Assembly (NCBI GenBank): GCA_036245805.1
Contig: BTRK01000003.1
Span: 28,034,685-28,098,684, forward strand
Direction: 5' to 3'
DNA length: 64,000 nucleotides
Source of the DNA: Pristionchus mayeri
Taxonomy: Eukaryota; Nematoda; Chromadorea; Rhabditida; Neodiplogasteridae
The translations under genes were made by a program, and so were the position numbers. The notes beneath the pieces are model-generated. The model made no database searches and was not told where the DNA came from. It saw only the letters and a list, made by a program, of their open reading frames with translations. Positions 11,633 to 23,789 of the stretch are shown here, piece after piece; positions within the stretch are counted from its first letter, which is position 1, and every line of letters starts with the position of its first letter.

Positions 11633-14600
11633 TTACATGAAGAAGAATGCCTTCCAAGTGTAAAGAGTTTCTCTTCCATTATCGAGAACAGAGTAGGATG
11701 TTCTTGACAGTTCCAGTTTGTATGAAGAGTCTTCATCAATAGCAATTCCAATGGGGAAACGAGCAATGGTAGAGATATGCTTCTCCTTGCTTCTTATGAT
11801 AATTATTGATCTGAATCGATCTTCTCCACAGATTGGCCCGATCTTTGAATCTTCATGAAGGGAATCGAGAACGATGCTCGTTTTCGTGAGTGCACCGTTC
11901 CTGAATAACAAGTTCAAAATAGTTCTGTTATCGATTAATCTCACTTGATAGCTTTCAGAATGTCTCCCTTCTTCGATTTCATCCACTTCTTTGCTTTTCC
12001 AGTACCATCTGATCTATTGTACCGGAATATGTGTACGTCGACCCCGTTGAAGTTAGTAATGTTGACGTAGTTTTCAGTTCTCTCAACTTCCACAGTCCAC
12101 TGCACACCCACTGCACTCACTGGGACAATCAGCACTTGATAGCCATCACTAAAATAAAATTCGTAGAAACAATCCACAACTCCCATATATTCAAAACTGC
12201 TAACCCTGGTGATCCGTGATTTTCAAAAGCCTTCTGAATCTTTCTCGCCGTCTCATTAAGCGCGGTAATAGGGAGAGAAGAATTTTCGATAGCACGTTTC
12301 GCAAATTCGACTCCAATTTCAGGCCAGGTAATATTCTAAAAGTTATACTTAAATATGATTTTTGAGAGTAAATTTGAAAATTTTTTAGCATTGATAGTCA
12401 AGCATTTTTTTAGCATTGATAGTCAAGCAATCCAGTTACCTGAAGGTTTCTTATCCACTTGACCAAATAATGTCCGGTTAGTTCAAGAGAAACAGTAACA
12501 AGTTCCAATTCTTTGAAGTAGAATTCTTCATCGAGTTCAGCAAGGGAGCTCATAGCCCAATTATGAAGCTCCTGAATTGTTTGTCCAATCAATTTAAAGA
12601 ATATATTTTATCTTTCATTATCAAATTAAACTCAATAATCAATGCGGCACACATGCAAAATAGAATTACCAGTCGTAACATTCCAGTATACAGCAAACGC
12701 AATTTCGTGTTCAGAATGGTCTGGTTAAAATCAATTCTGTCTGTTACATTTTCCAAAAGACATCTGAAAATGAAGTAAACTGTGTATACAGTATACTGAA
12801 AATGCATGAATTATGATAACATACGCGCTGAAGACGGCTGCATATCCGTTTTTGTAAACATGTGTTTGCATAGCCTCCATCTGACTTGTATGCAAAAGCT
12901 TCCCCACATCTTCTAATGATGGGGAAGTGACTAAAAGGGATAATTATATGGGAAATTCGCATAATTTTTTTAAAATGGTTGATTAAAGATTGTCGATTCT
13001 CTTCCAACTCACGTCCATCAAGATCCTTCTCCAGCTTTCTCGCGTGTTCTTCTGCCTCTCGAGATGTGAACAGATATAACATCACTAAACCTTAACTATT
13101 ATATTCCGATTTCAAGTCTTAAGTACCTTTCTTAGAAGCATCAAGCTGTGCGTATTCACTTTCATTCCACGAGCTTTTAACTGAAATAAGTACATACATA
13201 TGCCTCAAATTGGGTTTACAGGGTCCAGTTTCATAATATTTCTAACGTACCGCGATATTCAAGGCGTCTAAATGCTTCTTGCAACTTGGACAGAGTGATG
13301 ATTCCTTCTTTTGTTGGCATGACACAGCTCATACGAGCATGCCCATCGAGCATCTTCAATTTTTAATGACTATTCATCGCGCCTATATTTATTTCAAAAT
13401 AATAATAATATGATAACTATGTTCGAACCCGCATACACTAATAGTACTGACTGATTAATGAATAGCCCATATTCCATTAAGGGATGACTGACAGCAAAAC
13501 ATCCATAACTCGATTTCAAATAGGTATTTATACAGGACTTTAGAAATGTTTATGGTTAGCAATTTCGTCAAAACTTCGTTTCCACTTTGGCATGACTAAT
13601 TATTGTTGTTAGTCCTCCTTTCGGTACATATATTTATATTTAGCTTTCTGACTCACTTTGAGACTTTCCATGCCTGGCGTATGCCCATGCATACGCATCA
13701 TTTTGAAATGCTGCATCAGATACATGCTTGTATTTCGCGTTGTCACATTAGTGAATTCGGCGAGCACGTTCCGTTCCGATTCGAGCATCGAGATGAATGA
13801 TACCACCTGAACAGGATCATCAATTATTTCCACTTATTCAAACGCTTATTCCACTTATTCCACTTATTCAATGTTATTCAAACGTACATATGCCGTTACG
13901 TCGCTGTTATATGTCCGATGATCCGATTCAACTAAAACAAGTGAATTCATTTTTTGCAAGTATGCCTATTACTCTGGTGTGCCACTCCAAGTGGCGCCCA
14001 AGCTTGGTCGCCACTTGAGCGACCTCTCTCTCCTTATTACACGCTTTCTTGTATCTCTGACCGAACCCCAAGTTGGGATCAAGTAAATTTACAAGTTGGC
14101 CCCAACTTGATCCCAACTTGGGATTCGGTCAAAGATACAGTCGCGCGCAAAAGTATTTGGGCACTTATTGAACGTCCTGTAAGTTTTTGGCCAGGAATGG
14201 CTTCAATCTGAAACTAGGGTGGTATGGCCCAAATTCATCGGAGATTATGGTCATGCTATTGGGGTATGACGCAATAGCCCAGTCATTACGTAGTGATGAC
14301 GTAATCAAACGGCGCTTTTTCAAAACGGCTTTATTCTTATATGGATTTTTTCCAGCTCGCCAAACTTTCTGAGGTTGGAGTCATGCCCGAGACCTACCCA
14401 GAATTTTTTTTTGAGGTTGCTGCGCGACCGCACATTTGCAGCAGCCTTGCTGCAAAATCGATGTCGAAAATTCATATCTCGGCTCATAGTCAAGCTAAAG
14501 ACTGGTTTAAGGCATCAAAATGATCGCCATCATGAGTCCAGATGATCCTGAGAATATGAAAGCAATTTCTCGAAATTTGCCCTCATGGCAAGAAAAAATC

Positions 14601-17600
14601 ACTTTTTTGCATGACCATTTTTTGGACAACCATAACTTTGTGGGAAAGCTAGGTAAAAATCTGTTTTTGCATAGGAATGTTCAAAATGTATTGAAGATCT
14701 GATTTCCAACTTTTTAGCGCGATTGCATATCTTTCCTGCCCACGGCGAGCGTTTTTGCGAGGTATACTAGGGTCGGGAAACACCTTGTTTACCCCTATGA
14801 GCGAGAGAGTGCATACGACGAGAGTGCGTAAACATGGTGTTCCCCGACCCTAGTATACTTCGCAAAAGCGAACGTCACGGGTAGGAGAGATATCCAATCG
14901 CTCTAAAAAGTGGAGCATCGGTCCAACAATACATTTTGAACATTCCTATGCAAAAACCAGATTTTTACCTAACTTTCCCACAAAGTTATGGTTGTCCAAA
15001 ACATGGTCATGCAAAAACAGTGATTTTTTCGTGCCCTGAGGGCAAATTTCGAGATATTGTTTTCATATTCGCAGGATCATCTAGACTCATGATGGCGATC
15101 ATTTTGATGAATTGAACCAGTCTCTAGCTTGACTAAGTGCCGAGACATGAATTTTCGACATCGATATTGCAGCAAGGCTGCAGCAAATGTGCGGCCGCGC
15201 AGCAACCACAAAAAAGTTTTCTGGGTAGGCCTCGGGTATGACTCCAACCTCAAAAAGTTGGGCGAGCTGGAAAAAATCCATGTAAGAATAAAGCCGTTTT
15301 GAAAAAGCGCCGTTTGATTACGTCATCACTACGCAATGACTGGGCTATTGCGTCATACCCCAATAGCATGGCCATAATCTCCGATGAATTTGGTGCATAC
15401 TACCCTAGTTTCAGATTGAAGTCATTCCTGGTCAAAAACTTACAGGACGTTCAAAAAGTGCCCAAATACTTTTGCGCGCGACTGTATGAGAGAGCGTGTA
15501 AAAAGGAGAGAGCGGTCGCCCAAGTGGCGACCAAGCTTTGGCGCCACTTGGAGTGGCACACCAGAGTAAGTATTGAGGGTTTTAAGAGGGCCTTAGATCA
15601 CAACTCAATATTTTGTTAAAGCGGTGCACAGTATTTGGCCAGAAATGTACTCAATCAACAGTACTCTCTGTTGCCCAAAAGTGTTTAGCAAATAAACTTC
15701 CACGAAAATTACATTTGCCATGGGGATTTCTACTAAGATTGCACTATTAGATAAGTTGTATTAGAAACATTAATATGCAGTTACATAACTTATTGTTTAG
15801 AATAGGAACAAAGGTGCGAAATATCATTCAATAAGTATGTATTATCACATGATCGACAAGCCAAATTATATTGCAGTAGGTATCAGGCTGGAAAGAAAGT
15901 AATTCTAGATTTTCAAATTTTCTATTCAGCGATACTCCCGTCCTTTGTTGCAGCCTAATTCTTATATTGTTGCTTATGTTTGTTGAGCGCTTGGATACTC
16001 TTTCCATAGCTCATCAGTTCAATCCAATTATATAGGTATCGAGGCCACAGTACGACGTCTAAGGTGCAACAATAGGGAGTTCAACTGATTACATTTTAGC
16101 CCAGCAATCCATGGAGAGCTAAGATATGGCAACTGTTATGTTATTTGCGAAAAATGCAGCATACATACAGTCGCAAGCATAAGTCACCGGGCACTTTTGG
16201 AATGGGTTTGAATTTTTTAACCAGGAAAATTTCAATTCTGCAACTAGATATGATGTTATACACCAAATTCATCGGAGATTTTTCTTTTTGATATTGGGGT
16301 ATGACGCAAGCGCACAGTCGTTACGTAGTGATGACGCTATCAAAATTCATTTTTTTCAAAACGGCATTATTCTTACAAGGATTTTTCCCAGCTCGCCAAA
16401 ATTTCTGAGGTTGGAGTCATGCACGAGATCAACCCTCGATTTTGCAGCAAGGCTGCAGCAAATATGCGGTCGCGCAGCAACCTCAAAAACATTTTCTGGG
16501 TTGAACTCGGGAAAGACTCCAACCTCAGAAAGTTTGGCGAGCTGGGAAAAATCAATGTAAGAATAATGCCGTTTTGAAAAAGTGAATTTTGATTGCGTCA
16601 TCACTACGTAACGACTGTGCGCTTGCGTCATACCCCAATATCAAAAAGAAAAATCTGCGATGAATTTGGTGCATAACATCATAGTTTCAGAATTGAAATT
16701 TTCCTGGTTAAACAATTCAAACTCATTCCAAAAGTGCCCGGTGACTTATGCTCGCGACTGTACGTACATCACAATACAACGTTTCAATCTGATCTGTAAC
16801 AAAATGACTGTGTGAAAATTCAGTCCTTTCTGAACATGCCCCTTACGGAACGTCATCATAAATGCTTGATCTTACAATTAGCTTGTATCCGTAACAATAT
16901 ACTTATGGATATCAAATGCAGTAAAACGAAAAGCACCTTTCATGGACAGCTTTAAAATATATTTATGGATGCTGGCAATACTTCTGTCAAAACGTCTAGC
17001 ATTCACCACCCTGAAGATGAAATGTGAATGTCGAAATTCCACTTTATGACAACTTCCTGATCCAGCATTGCTGAAAAGTCCTACCTTTTGTGGTTAAATA
17101 CTAGAGCTAGTCTTTATCTACCAGGATTCAGCTGGGCTAAGTCAGGAGATAGCTCCTTTTTGAGGAAATGTATTCATTCGCCGTTCACCGCAAATCGAAA
17201 TTTTGGCTATGTTAACCATCATTCGACAATACAATCTATTGTTTCCAAGGGAAGAAAACATATGAGTTCAAAATGTTTTCAATAATATGTAGCACCACTC
17301 TGTGTCACGTAAGCGCACTTACTTTAGAGACAGATTGAATGATCATCGAAACAGGAAACATTAACCCTTCAGAAGTGTTACCTTGGGAAGGTTTTACTTC
17401 AATGCAGTGCAAATCATGCGATGCTGAGGCAGATATGATCTCAGACGTATTTTTCGAAAGAGCTCCCAATGGGCTTCTCACTCCACTTATGAAAATGTTC
17501 AGTTATTTTATCCCGAAAAATAAGAGAGGCAGAAATTATTTTTAGAAACGTGTGAAAATAACACGTCCCATAAAATTTGGATTTTTAGGATACCCGAAAC

Positions 17601-18524
17601 GCATGATGTGATTCGAACTTATGCATATCTTGCCCAAGTAATACCGTAATATGTGCTATTGAGGTAGCTTGAGATCTTTAACGAAAAAGTATTTTAGGAG
17701 GGTTCAATGGTCCAAATCTACAATTGCTTTCTTTCCAGACTAATATTTTAACATTCAGCCAAGCAGAGAAATTATTCGTAGTAAAACTCACAATACGAAA
17801 CATTGAAGATTCGATGCAGCTCAGCCAATGCTTGGATCTCATCAGGAGTTGCCTTAATATCCGAGTTACCTTCCCTGGCAATTCGTTTCAGCTACATTTT
17901 AATAATTTTCTTAAAAATTGCTTAAAAATTAATTTGCTTTTAAAAAAGAACATTATTATGTGATAGTGGAATACCTTTCCAGTAGAGTTGAAGCTGGCCA
18001 TAAGTACACCAACGGGCCTTCCCAGCTTGAACAACTCCCTGCTTTCCTCTCCAATCCTCTCCAGACCCTTGATGACATCCTTCGTCTCGTTCAGTTCGCG
18101 ATACTTCGAGATGAACGCCTTGACATCGGAGGTTACTAAAAGAAGAACTAGAAGAAGTGAAGCTTCATCTACAGTTATGTCAAAACTATGCAGCCAGGCT
18201 GCTAAAGAGCTTAGGATTGCCGCAATATCGACTCCGGACTGCATCTTTAGGGAATTGAGCGCTAGTCACAGTAATCAAAGATTATTTCTGGGTATTATTT
18301 GTGCATCGTCAAACACTACTCGTTGTGACTGTGTGCGATGGCCGGAATCAACGAAAGACGAATGGAATCAATAGGCTGCTTTTTGCGTAATGTACAAGCA
18401 AATATCCCCTAACAAGCATATCCATAAGCAGAAAGAACTCAAACCATATGGATAACAACTCACTGGTACCATGAGTACAACTGCAAAACAGCAACGTCGT
18501 CACAAGAAGCACACGTATCCACAT
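11633..18524 (-). CDS. Secreted protein of unrecognised nematode family, copy A
   Basis: About 13 exons. Checked ones: 18464-18524, 17975-18135, 17792-17852. Others lie near 13,660-13,806, 13,255-13,355, 13,125-13,182, 13,011-13,085, 12,825-12,935, 12,668-12,765, 12,440-12,572, 12,200-12,335, 11,944-12,150, with the last ending at stop 11,633. A hydrophobic signal peptide (MWIRVLLVTTLLF) is followed by a charged segment (KYRELNETKDVIK, LFKLGRPVGVL), a MPTKEGIITLSKLQEAFRRL exon, WPEIGVEFAKRAIENSS, and a conserved last exon ending in LYTWKAFFFM. There are many potential N-glycosylation sites, and the protein is about 530 residues. I know no domain name for it. Exon 3 to exon 4 is interrupted by a 3.8-kb transposon cluster. 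No lesion was seen, so it is probably functional. Exon edges other than the first three are approximate. Confidence 0.7.
13969..15569. mobile_element. Outer palindromic MITE split by a Tc1-type insertion
   Basis: The ends TTACTCTGGTGTGCCACTCC (left) and its inverse (right, ending 15,569) continue inward for about 90 bp on each side with matching GGCGACCAAGCTTGG blocks. Next to the left arm is a further short palindrome (CCCAAGTTGGGATCAAG mirrored, 14,063-14,125). The interior is occupied by the CAGTCGCGCGC element at 14,138-15,484, so this looks like an older hairpin MITE that received a younger insertion. Located in the intron between exons 3 and 4 of copy A. Confidence 0.65.
14138..15484. 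mobile_element. Tc1-type foldback element, 1,347 bp, TA flanked
   Basis: Terminal inverted repeats begin CAGTCGCGCGCAAAAGTAT, with TA on both sides (14,136-14,137 and 15,485-15,486). CAGT ends and TA duplication are Tc1/mariner superfamily traits. The two arms are near-complete inverted copies meeting near 14,770-14,870, where ACTAGGGTCGGGAAACACC is mirrored. No transposase gene. Shares interior sequence (GGTATGACGCAATAGCCCAG type) with the smaller element at 16,168. Confidence 0.8.
15883..17743. mobile_element. Mariner-type element MLE-2, degenerate, with nested MITE
   Basis: Ends TCAGGCTGGAAAGAAAGTAA and the inverse TTAGTCTGGAAAGAAAGCAA, flanked by TA (15,881-15,882 and 17,744-17,745). The sequence aligns along its length with MLE-1, for example GAGCGCTTGGATACTCTTTC and the GGGCTTCTCACTCCAC block. 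Removing the nested 593-bp element and its TA leaves 1,266 bp, the same length as MLE-1. No intact transposase frame remains. Confidence 0.75.
16168..16760. mobile_element. Tc1-type MITE, 593 bp, nested in MLE-2
   Basis: Ends CAGTCGCAAGCATAAGTCAC (left) and inverse CAGTCGCGAGCATAAGTCAC (right), with TA on each side (16,166-16,167 and 16,761-16,762). The two halves are inverted copies meeting near 16,440-16,480. It is related to the 1,347-bp element at 14,138 by its ends and by interior blocks around the GGTATGACGCAA and GTAGTGATGACG motifs. Confidence 0.8.
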
Positions 18525-18639
18525 GCTCCTGCAAATATTTAGACCTACATATGTTAAGAAAATAAAATATTTAGAATACTAAATGGATGAGAAGGAACTA
18601 AGAGAAGAACAGCCTCGTACTACAGACAGTAAGAGGACG

Positions 18640-18900
18640 ACTGACTCGACTCGAGTCGTGCTGTCCCAGATCTCATTCAACTCCGCCCCCATGTGCTGAG
18701 ATCACTTCTGGGATATCCCTCTCATCAGCACTCTTTATATCAATGCAACTTATCCATTTAGCACCTAGTGCAAAACTTTGCCGGAGGGAAAACCTATTGT
18801 GGGAAACGTGGTGAGTGACAAATCAAAAGGTGAGAATTGGGTGAACTATCTCACGAGGTAAGGAGTGAGCTGAGAAAATACGTCCCAGATGGAATCTCAG
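18640..18900 (-). promoter_or_regulatory. Upstream region of copy A, conserved with copy B
   Basis: About 260 bp upstream of the copy A start match the region upstream of copy B (27,045-27,305) in order: a CTGACTCG block, CAACTCCGCCCC, CTCTTTATATCAAT, CTTATCCATT and TTTGCCGGAGGGAAAACCTA. Read on the gene's strand these include AATGGATAAG (a GATA-factor-type site) and a TATA-like TTGATATAAAG. In nematodes GATAAG motifs often drive gut expression; that is an inference here. Confidence 0.5.
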
Positions 18901-18917
18901 CGTGGCACTAGGTCTAA

Positions 18918-18977
18918 TGAGAACTGTGCCGTCATGCCGCCTTTGATATCAAAGGCGGCATGACGGCATAGTTCTCA
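18918..18977. repeat. 60-bp near-perfect palindrome
   Basis: TGAGAACTGTGCCGTCATGC reads to its own complement around a central GATATC at about 18,945-18,950, with one mismatch over 30-base arms. It lies just upstream of the conserved promoter block of copy A. It could be a tiny MITE remnant or a hairpin transcript. Confidence 0.8.
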
Positions 18978-20649
18978 ACTGATGTAGTGCCCTGAGCAGA
19001 TGTGTTATATAGATACACGATGGATTGATCGTGTTGTCAATTATTTAGTGGACTACTTGAATAACGAATATCGAAATCTACTATTGTAATTCGACATTGA
19101 CATTGGATTTTCAAACTACATCTGGCCTTCCTTCATCTCGTAATTAATTTATTAGAACAATATATCCAATGAGGAATCAAGATTCAGGCACATAATATAA
19201 TTGCACACGTTTGAAATGAATTACAATTAAAGAACGAGGCATTACATGAAGAAGAATGCCTTCCAAGTGTAAAGAGTTTCTTTTCCATTATCGAGAACTG
19301 AGTAGGATGTCCTCGACTGTTCCAGTTTGTATGAAGAATCCTCATCGATGGCCATTCCAATTGGGAAACGAACAGTGGTAGAGGTAGTCTTCTCCTTGTT
19401 TCTTATAATGATCATTGATTGGAATCGATCTTCTCCGTAGATTGGGCCAATCTTAGAATCTTGATGAAGGGAATTGAAAACGGTGCTCGTTTTCATGAGC
19501 GCGCCGTGCCTGAATATATAATATGAATGATTTAAACCACTGTTTAATCTTTCTTGATAGCTTTCAGAATGTCTCCCTTCTTCGATTTCATCCACTTCTT
19601 TGCTTTCCCAGAATTTCCAGTGACTTCACTTCTATTGTATCGGAATACGTGTACATCAACCCCGTGGAAGTCAGTAATGTTCACGTAGTTTTCACTTCTT
19701 TCGTATCCGACGCTCCATGATAAATCGATTTCACTTTCGGGAAGAACGAGGACTTGATAGGCATGGCTGAATTAATAAGTTAAGATCTAATCGTATTTCT
19801 TCAAATTGCGAACCTTGGTGATCCGTGAACCTCGAACGCCTTTTGGATTTTTCTCGCAATCTCGTTGAGGTCGAGAATAGGAAAAGAAGAATTCTCGATC
19901 GCACGTTTGGCGAATTCGACACCAATTTCAGGCCAGGATATTTCCTGAAAGTTCTTTTTTTTGAAAAATATATTGACATGTTTGCCTTTTTGGGCTAGGA
20001 CTCAGTAAATTTTGACATTCAAAAGGATTTCGAAAATTACTAAATTGACGTTTGCTTATAGGATATACCTGAAGATTTCGCATCCACTTGACCAAGTAAT
20101 GACTGGTTAGTTCAAGAGAAACAACAGTAACTTCCAATTCTTTGTAATAGAACTCATCATCGAGTTCAGCAAGTGCGCTCGCAGTCCAACTATGAAGTTC
20201 CTTCAAAATGTCCATAATCAAAGGGTTAACCATTATGAAATCGAACTGAATAATCGAAGGCGAAATGGACACACCATTCGTAGTAATGCAATGTACATAA
20301 TTCGCAATTTGTCGTTAAGAATAGCCTGGTTAAAATCATTTCTATCGGCTGCATTTTCCAATTGACACCTGAAACTGTAATATAAAATCCTTAAAATGGA
20401 AGAATGTATACATGGCATGCATAGTATACATGGTTCCGAAAGCGTTGAAATGGTCATTTTTGTTATGTGTTTGCATAGCCTCCAAGTGACTTTCTTGTAA
20501 CCTTCACAACATCATCAAATGATAGGGAATTTACTGAAAATGATAACATTGGTGATTTGTACTTTCATTCCATGAACCGTGAACCGCAAATAGTGATACT
20601 TCAAATTGGACTGACAAAGTTTCATAGCATGAGGCTGGTACATACGAAC

Positions 20650-21053
20650 GGCTCTGTTAGGTTAGGCGGTCCCGGCCAAAATAGTGCGGTCCCAATATTT
20701 TTTCCGGGACCGCACTATTTTTTTGAGAAAACCAGTAGTGCGGTCCCAATATTTTTTCCGGGACCGTACTATTTTTTTGAGAAAACCAGTAGTGCGGTCC
20801 CAATATTTTTTCCGGGACCGCACTACTGGTTTTCTTAAAAAAATAGTGCGGTCCCAATATTTTTACCGGGACCGCACTATTTTTTTTGAGAAAACCGGCA
20901 GTGCGGTCCCAATATTTTTTCTGGGACCGCACTTTTTTGAGTCAGAGAACCCTTTGCTCCAAGTTCTTTCTGGGACCGCGCTATTTTTAAGGTTTTAAAA
21001 TTGTGCGGTCCCTTCTCGTCCATGTTGAATCTCTGCATCGGATAAAACGTTTC
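20650..21053 (+). repeat. Left terminal inverted repeat of the 4.5-kb element
   Basis: The core is about four copies of a 54-bp unit that is itself palindromic: AGTGCGGTCCCAATATTTTT followed by CCGGGACCGCACT, then a T-run and GAGAAAACC. The inner end reads GCATCGGATAAAACGTTTC, mirrored at the start of the right repeat. The tandem palindromes would make this end fold in many registers. Confidence 0.9.
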
Positions 21054-21364
21054 AGTGATGAACAGTCCGGTCAATTTGACGAAGGTTCCACTCTGTATTG
21101 ATTGCGATGCAACATAATTTAACGAATGCGGAAAGAAATGTAAACATGCATGTAAATTATCCTTTCAAAGTTGTAATTTCACCTTCGTCTTTGCCGAAAA
21201 GACGTTCTCGGGGTCTTCTAGAACTAGGGAAAGTTCATTTCGGCGGGACAACGTGCCCACTCCGAAGCGCAGCATTCTCTCCAATGGAGTAATCCTGTTA
21301 GTGCGCGACATGAGAGGCTTCATATTCACGCGTGTACCTAAACAGGCGATGAATGGATGAGAGG

Positions 21365-23005
21365 GAATGATAATAACACGTGTCTTCTGAGAGATTGCAT
21401 GAAAACGAACCCCCTGAGGAACCAGGTGCAAAAGTTTGAGCAATCTGGCAAAGAAAATTATGACAGAGTCTAGTCTCAGTGAGAAAACTTTTGTAACAGT
21501 GATTTTCCCTGGAACCGGCTTTTAGGCGTTTTCCGGATGTGGTTCCGGCTCTGAAGTACATTTGTTCATTTTTGAGCTACAATGACCGGATGGTGCTCAA
21601 AATGTGCGGAAAATTATTTTAAGAAACTTTTATGTTTTCACCGAAGCTCTAATACCACGATATCATGGTGAAAATATCGAAAAACTCAGTCGAGGTTCAT
21701 AAAATAATTCATATTTCGCCCGGGACCCCACCTTGCACAGTGTTTTCTTTGCAGATTCTGAATCTAAGTACTCACATTAGTCTAGAAAAAATCAGTTGGA
21801 GAGTCGGCAGGTGTTAGAACAGGTCTCACTAATCCAAAATTTGCGACCAAGTCGTAAAGTCGAAAATTAATAATTCTCAATTTTACGTCGAAATTGCTCA
21901 GATCTATATATTATTTCATATTTCTGCGCTTACTAGTCTAGTTGTACCAATTTCCACAGTAAAATCGGAAGATTTCCATACTTTGAAAATGTCATTTTTT
22001 TCACATCGTAATTTCTGAAATTTGAAGGTGTCTAGTTCAACATTTCGGGATTGTACCAAGTGATCACTATTTACATTTTAAAGGATGCCTAAGATATTGT
22101 AAAAATTTGCAGTTCGCGGTTCTTCCATGAATTCAGAGATCCAGTTTTAGACCCTTCAATATGGCTCGAGAGAATATTCGGAAATAATCAAAATTTGTTT
22201 TTGATGTTGATTTTGCGAACTACGGTTGGCCATATGTTGGACAAATGTTTTCATATCCAATTGAAACTAAAATCAATGAAAACTCCTTAAAATTTCACGT
22301 TTCTAAATTTGCAATTTTTTTGAGATTTGCGGATTCACATTTCTGAAAAATCGTAAAAACGGCCTCTTGTTCATGCGAATCAAACTTCGGAAATTACAAA
22401 AACATCTTTCAAACTCATGGATAATACGAATTCGCAAAATCAACTTCAAAAACGAATTTTGATTATTTCCTAACTTTCGCTCGAGCCATATTGAAGGGTC
22501 TAAAACTGGATCTCTGAATTCATGGAAGAACCATGAACTGCAATTGTTTACACTATCTTAGGCATACTTTAAAATCTAAATAGTGAGCACTTGGTACAAT
22601 CCCGAAATGTTGAACTAGACACCTTCAAATTTGAGAAATTCGATGTGAAAAACATGACATTTTCAAAGTATGGAAATCTTCCGATTTTACTGTGGAAATT
22701 GGTACAACTAGACTAGTAAGCGCAGAAATATGTAATAATATATAGATCTGAGCAATTTCGCCGTAAAATTGAGAATTATTAATTTTCGACTTTGCGACTT
22801 GTACGTCAGAGCAAATGTACGTCAGAGCCGGAACCACATCCGGAAAACGCCTAAAAGCCGGTTCCAGGGAAAATCATTGGTACAAAAGTTTTCTCACTGC
22901 CACTATACTCTGTCATAATTTTCTTTGCCAGATTGCTCAAACTTTTGCACTTGGTTCCTCATGGTCATGCAATCTCTCAGAAGACGCGTGATAATACGAA
23001 TGTGC
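21365..23005. mobile_element. Nested 1.6-kb foldback element
   Basis: Inverted arms: CTTCTGAGAGATTGCATG near 21,381 is mirrored near 22,970-22,990, and CCGGAACCACATCCGGAAAA near 22,830 is mirrored near 21,530. The arms continue to a centre near 22,320. The left arm carries about 230 bp (around 21,560-21,830) that is missing from the right. No coding capacity. It lies inside the 4.5-kb element, so it inserted later or travels with it. Confidence 0.8.
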
Positions 23006-23545
23006 AATAAGTGGATGTGGAAGTTTATATAATAATTAGAGGGATTTTTTTTAAATGAGCGAACGAAGTTTAATGCTGCTGTCTTGCCGAGTGCTGCTTT
23101 CTGATGTCCATCTTGCCGAGTGCTGCTCCCTGATCTCCGCCATGGAGCCGAATCCGTCCTCGTTTACAAATGAATGCAACATAGGTAGAGACCACAAGCC
23201 ACGCCCACTTTCGGGAATACCGAATTCTCTCAAAATCCGCAAAAGCTCCGACAGTCGGAATTCTTGAACAAATTGGACGATCAAAAGCGATTTCAGTAGC
23301 TCTTGGGATCCTTCACAAATGACCACTGGAGCAGCTTAATTAGGCAACTCTAATTAGGTCAGCATACGCTAATTAAAACCAGAATAGGCGTAAAATGGGC
23401 CATTGTACTCGTGTACAGCTGCTCCACTCGTATTTTTCAGTTCACATCATTCAAATACATGACACAAAGTGATGGATCATTTTCCTGACTGTCGGAATGA
23501 TTGAAGATTTCATACAAAAATTTGCAAAAAAAGTGCAAACCACTT

Positions 23546-23618
23546 TCATTCGGGCAGATTCGAACCTGCATGTTACGGGCATTAGAGGTAGAGCTCTACC
23601 AATACACCAATTGAACGA
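23546..23618 (-). tRNA. tRNA-like sequence (degenerate, probably SINE or pseudogene)
   Basis: 73 nt on the minus strand. The acceptor-like ends TCGTTCA and CGAATGA pair at 6 of 7 positions counting one G-U. There is a box-A-like TTGGTGTATTGGTAGAGC and a box-B-like GGTTCGAATCT. The T-arm stem only pairs if shifted by one base, and I cannot build a clean anticodon arm, so a functional tRNA is doubtful. Sits inside the 4.5-kb element. Confidence 0.4.
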
Positions 23619-23789
23619 CTTCCTTTTTCCGATCAAGAATGTACATTAACTTGCCCCATTGCTATGTTTTCACGCTGTCCCGATTTCGAGCATTTTTCCA
23701 TTGACAGCGAGATTAAGGTTTTTAGATTATAATTCGGCGCAGGGTTATGATATCGAGCTAAATCAAAAAGTATGGTCTTATTTATACCA

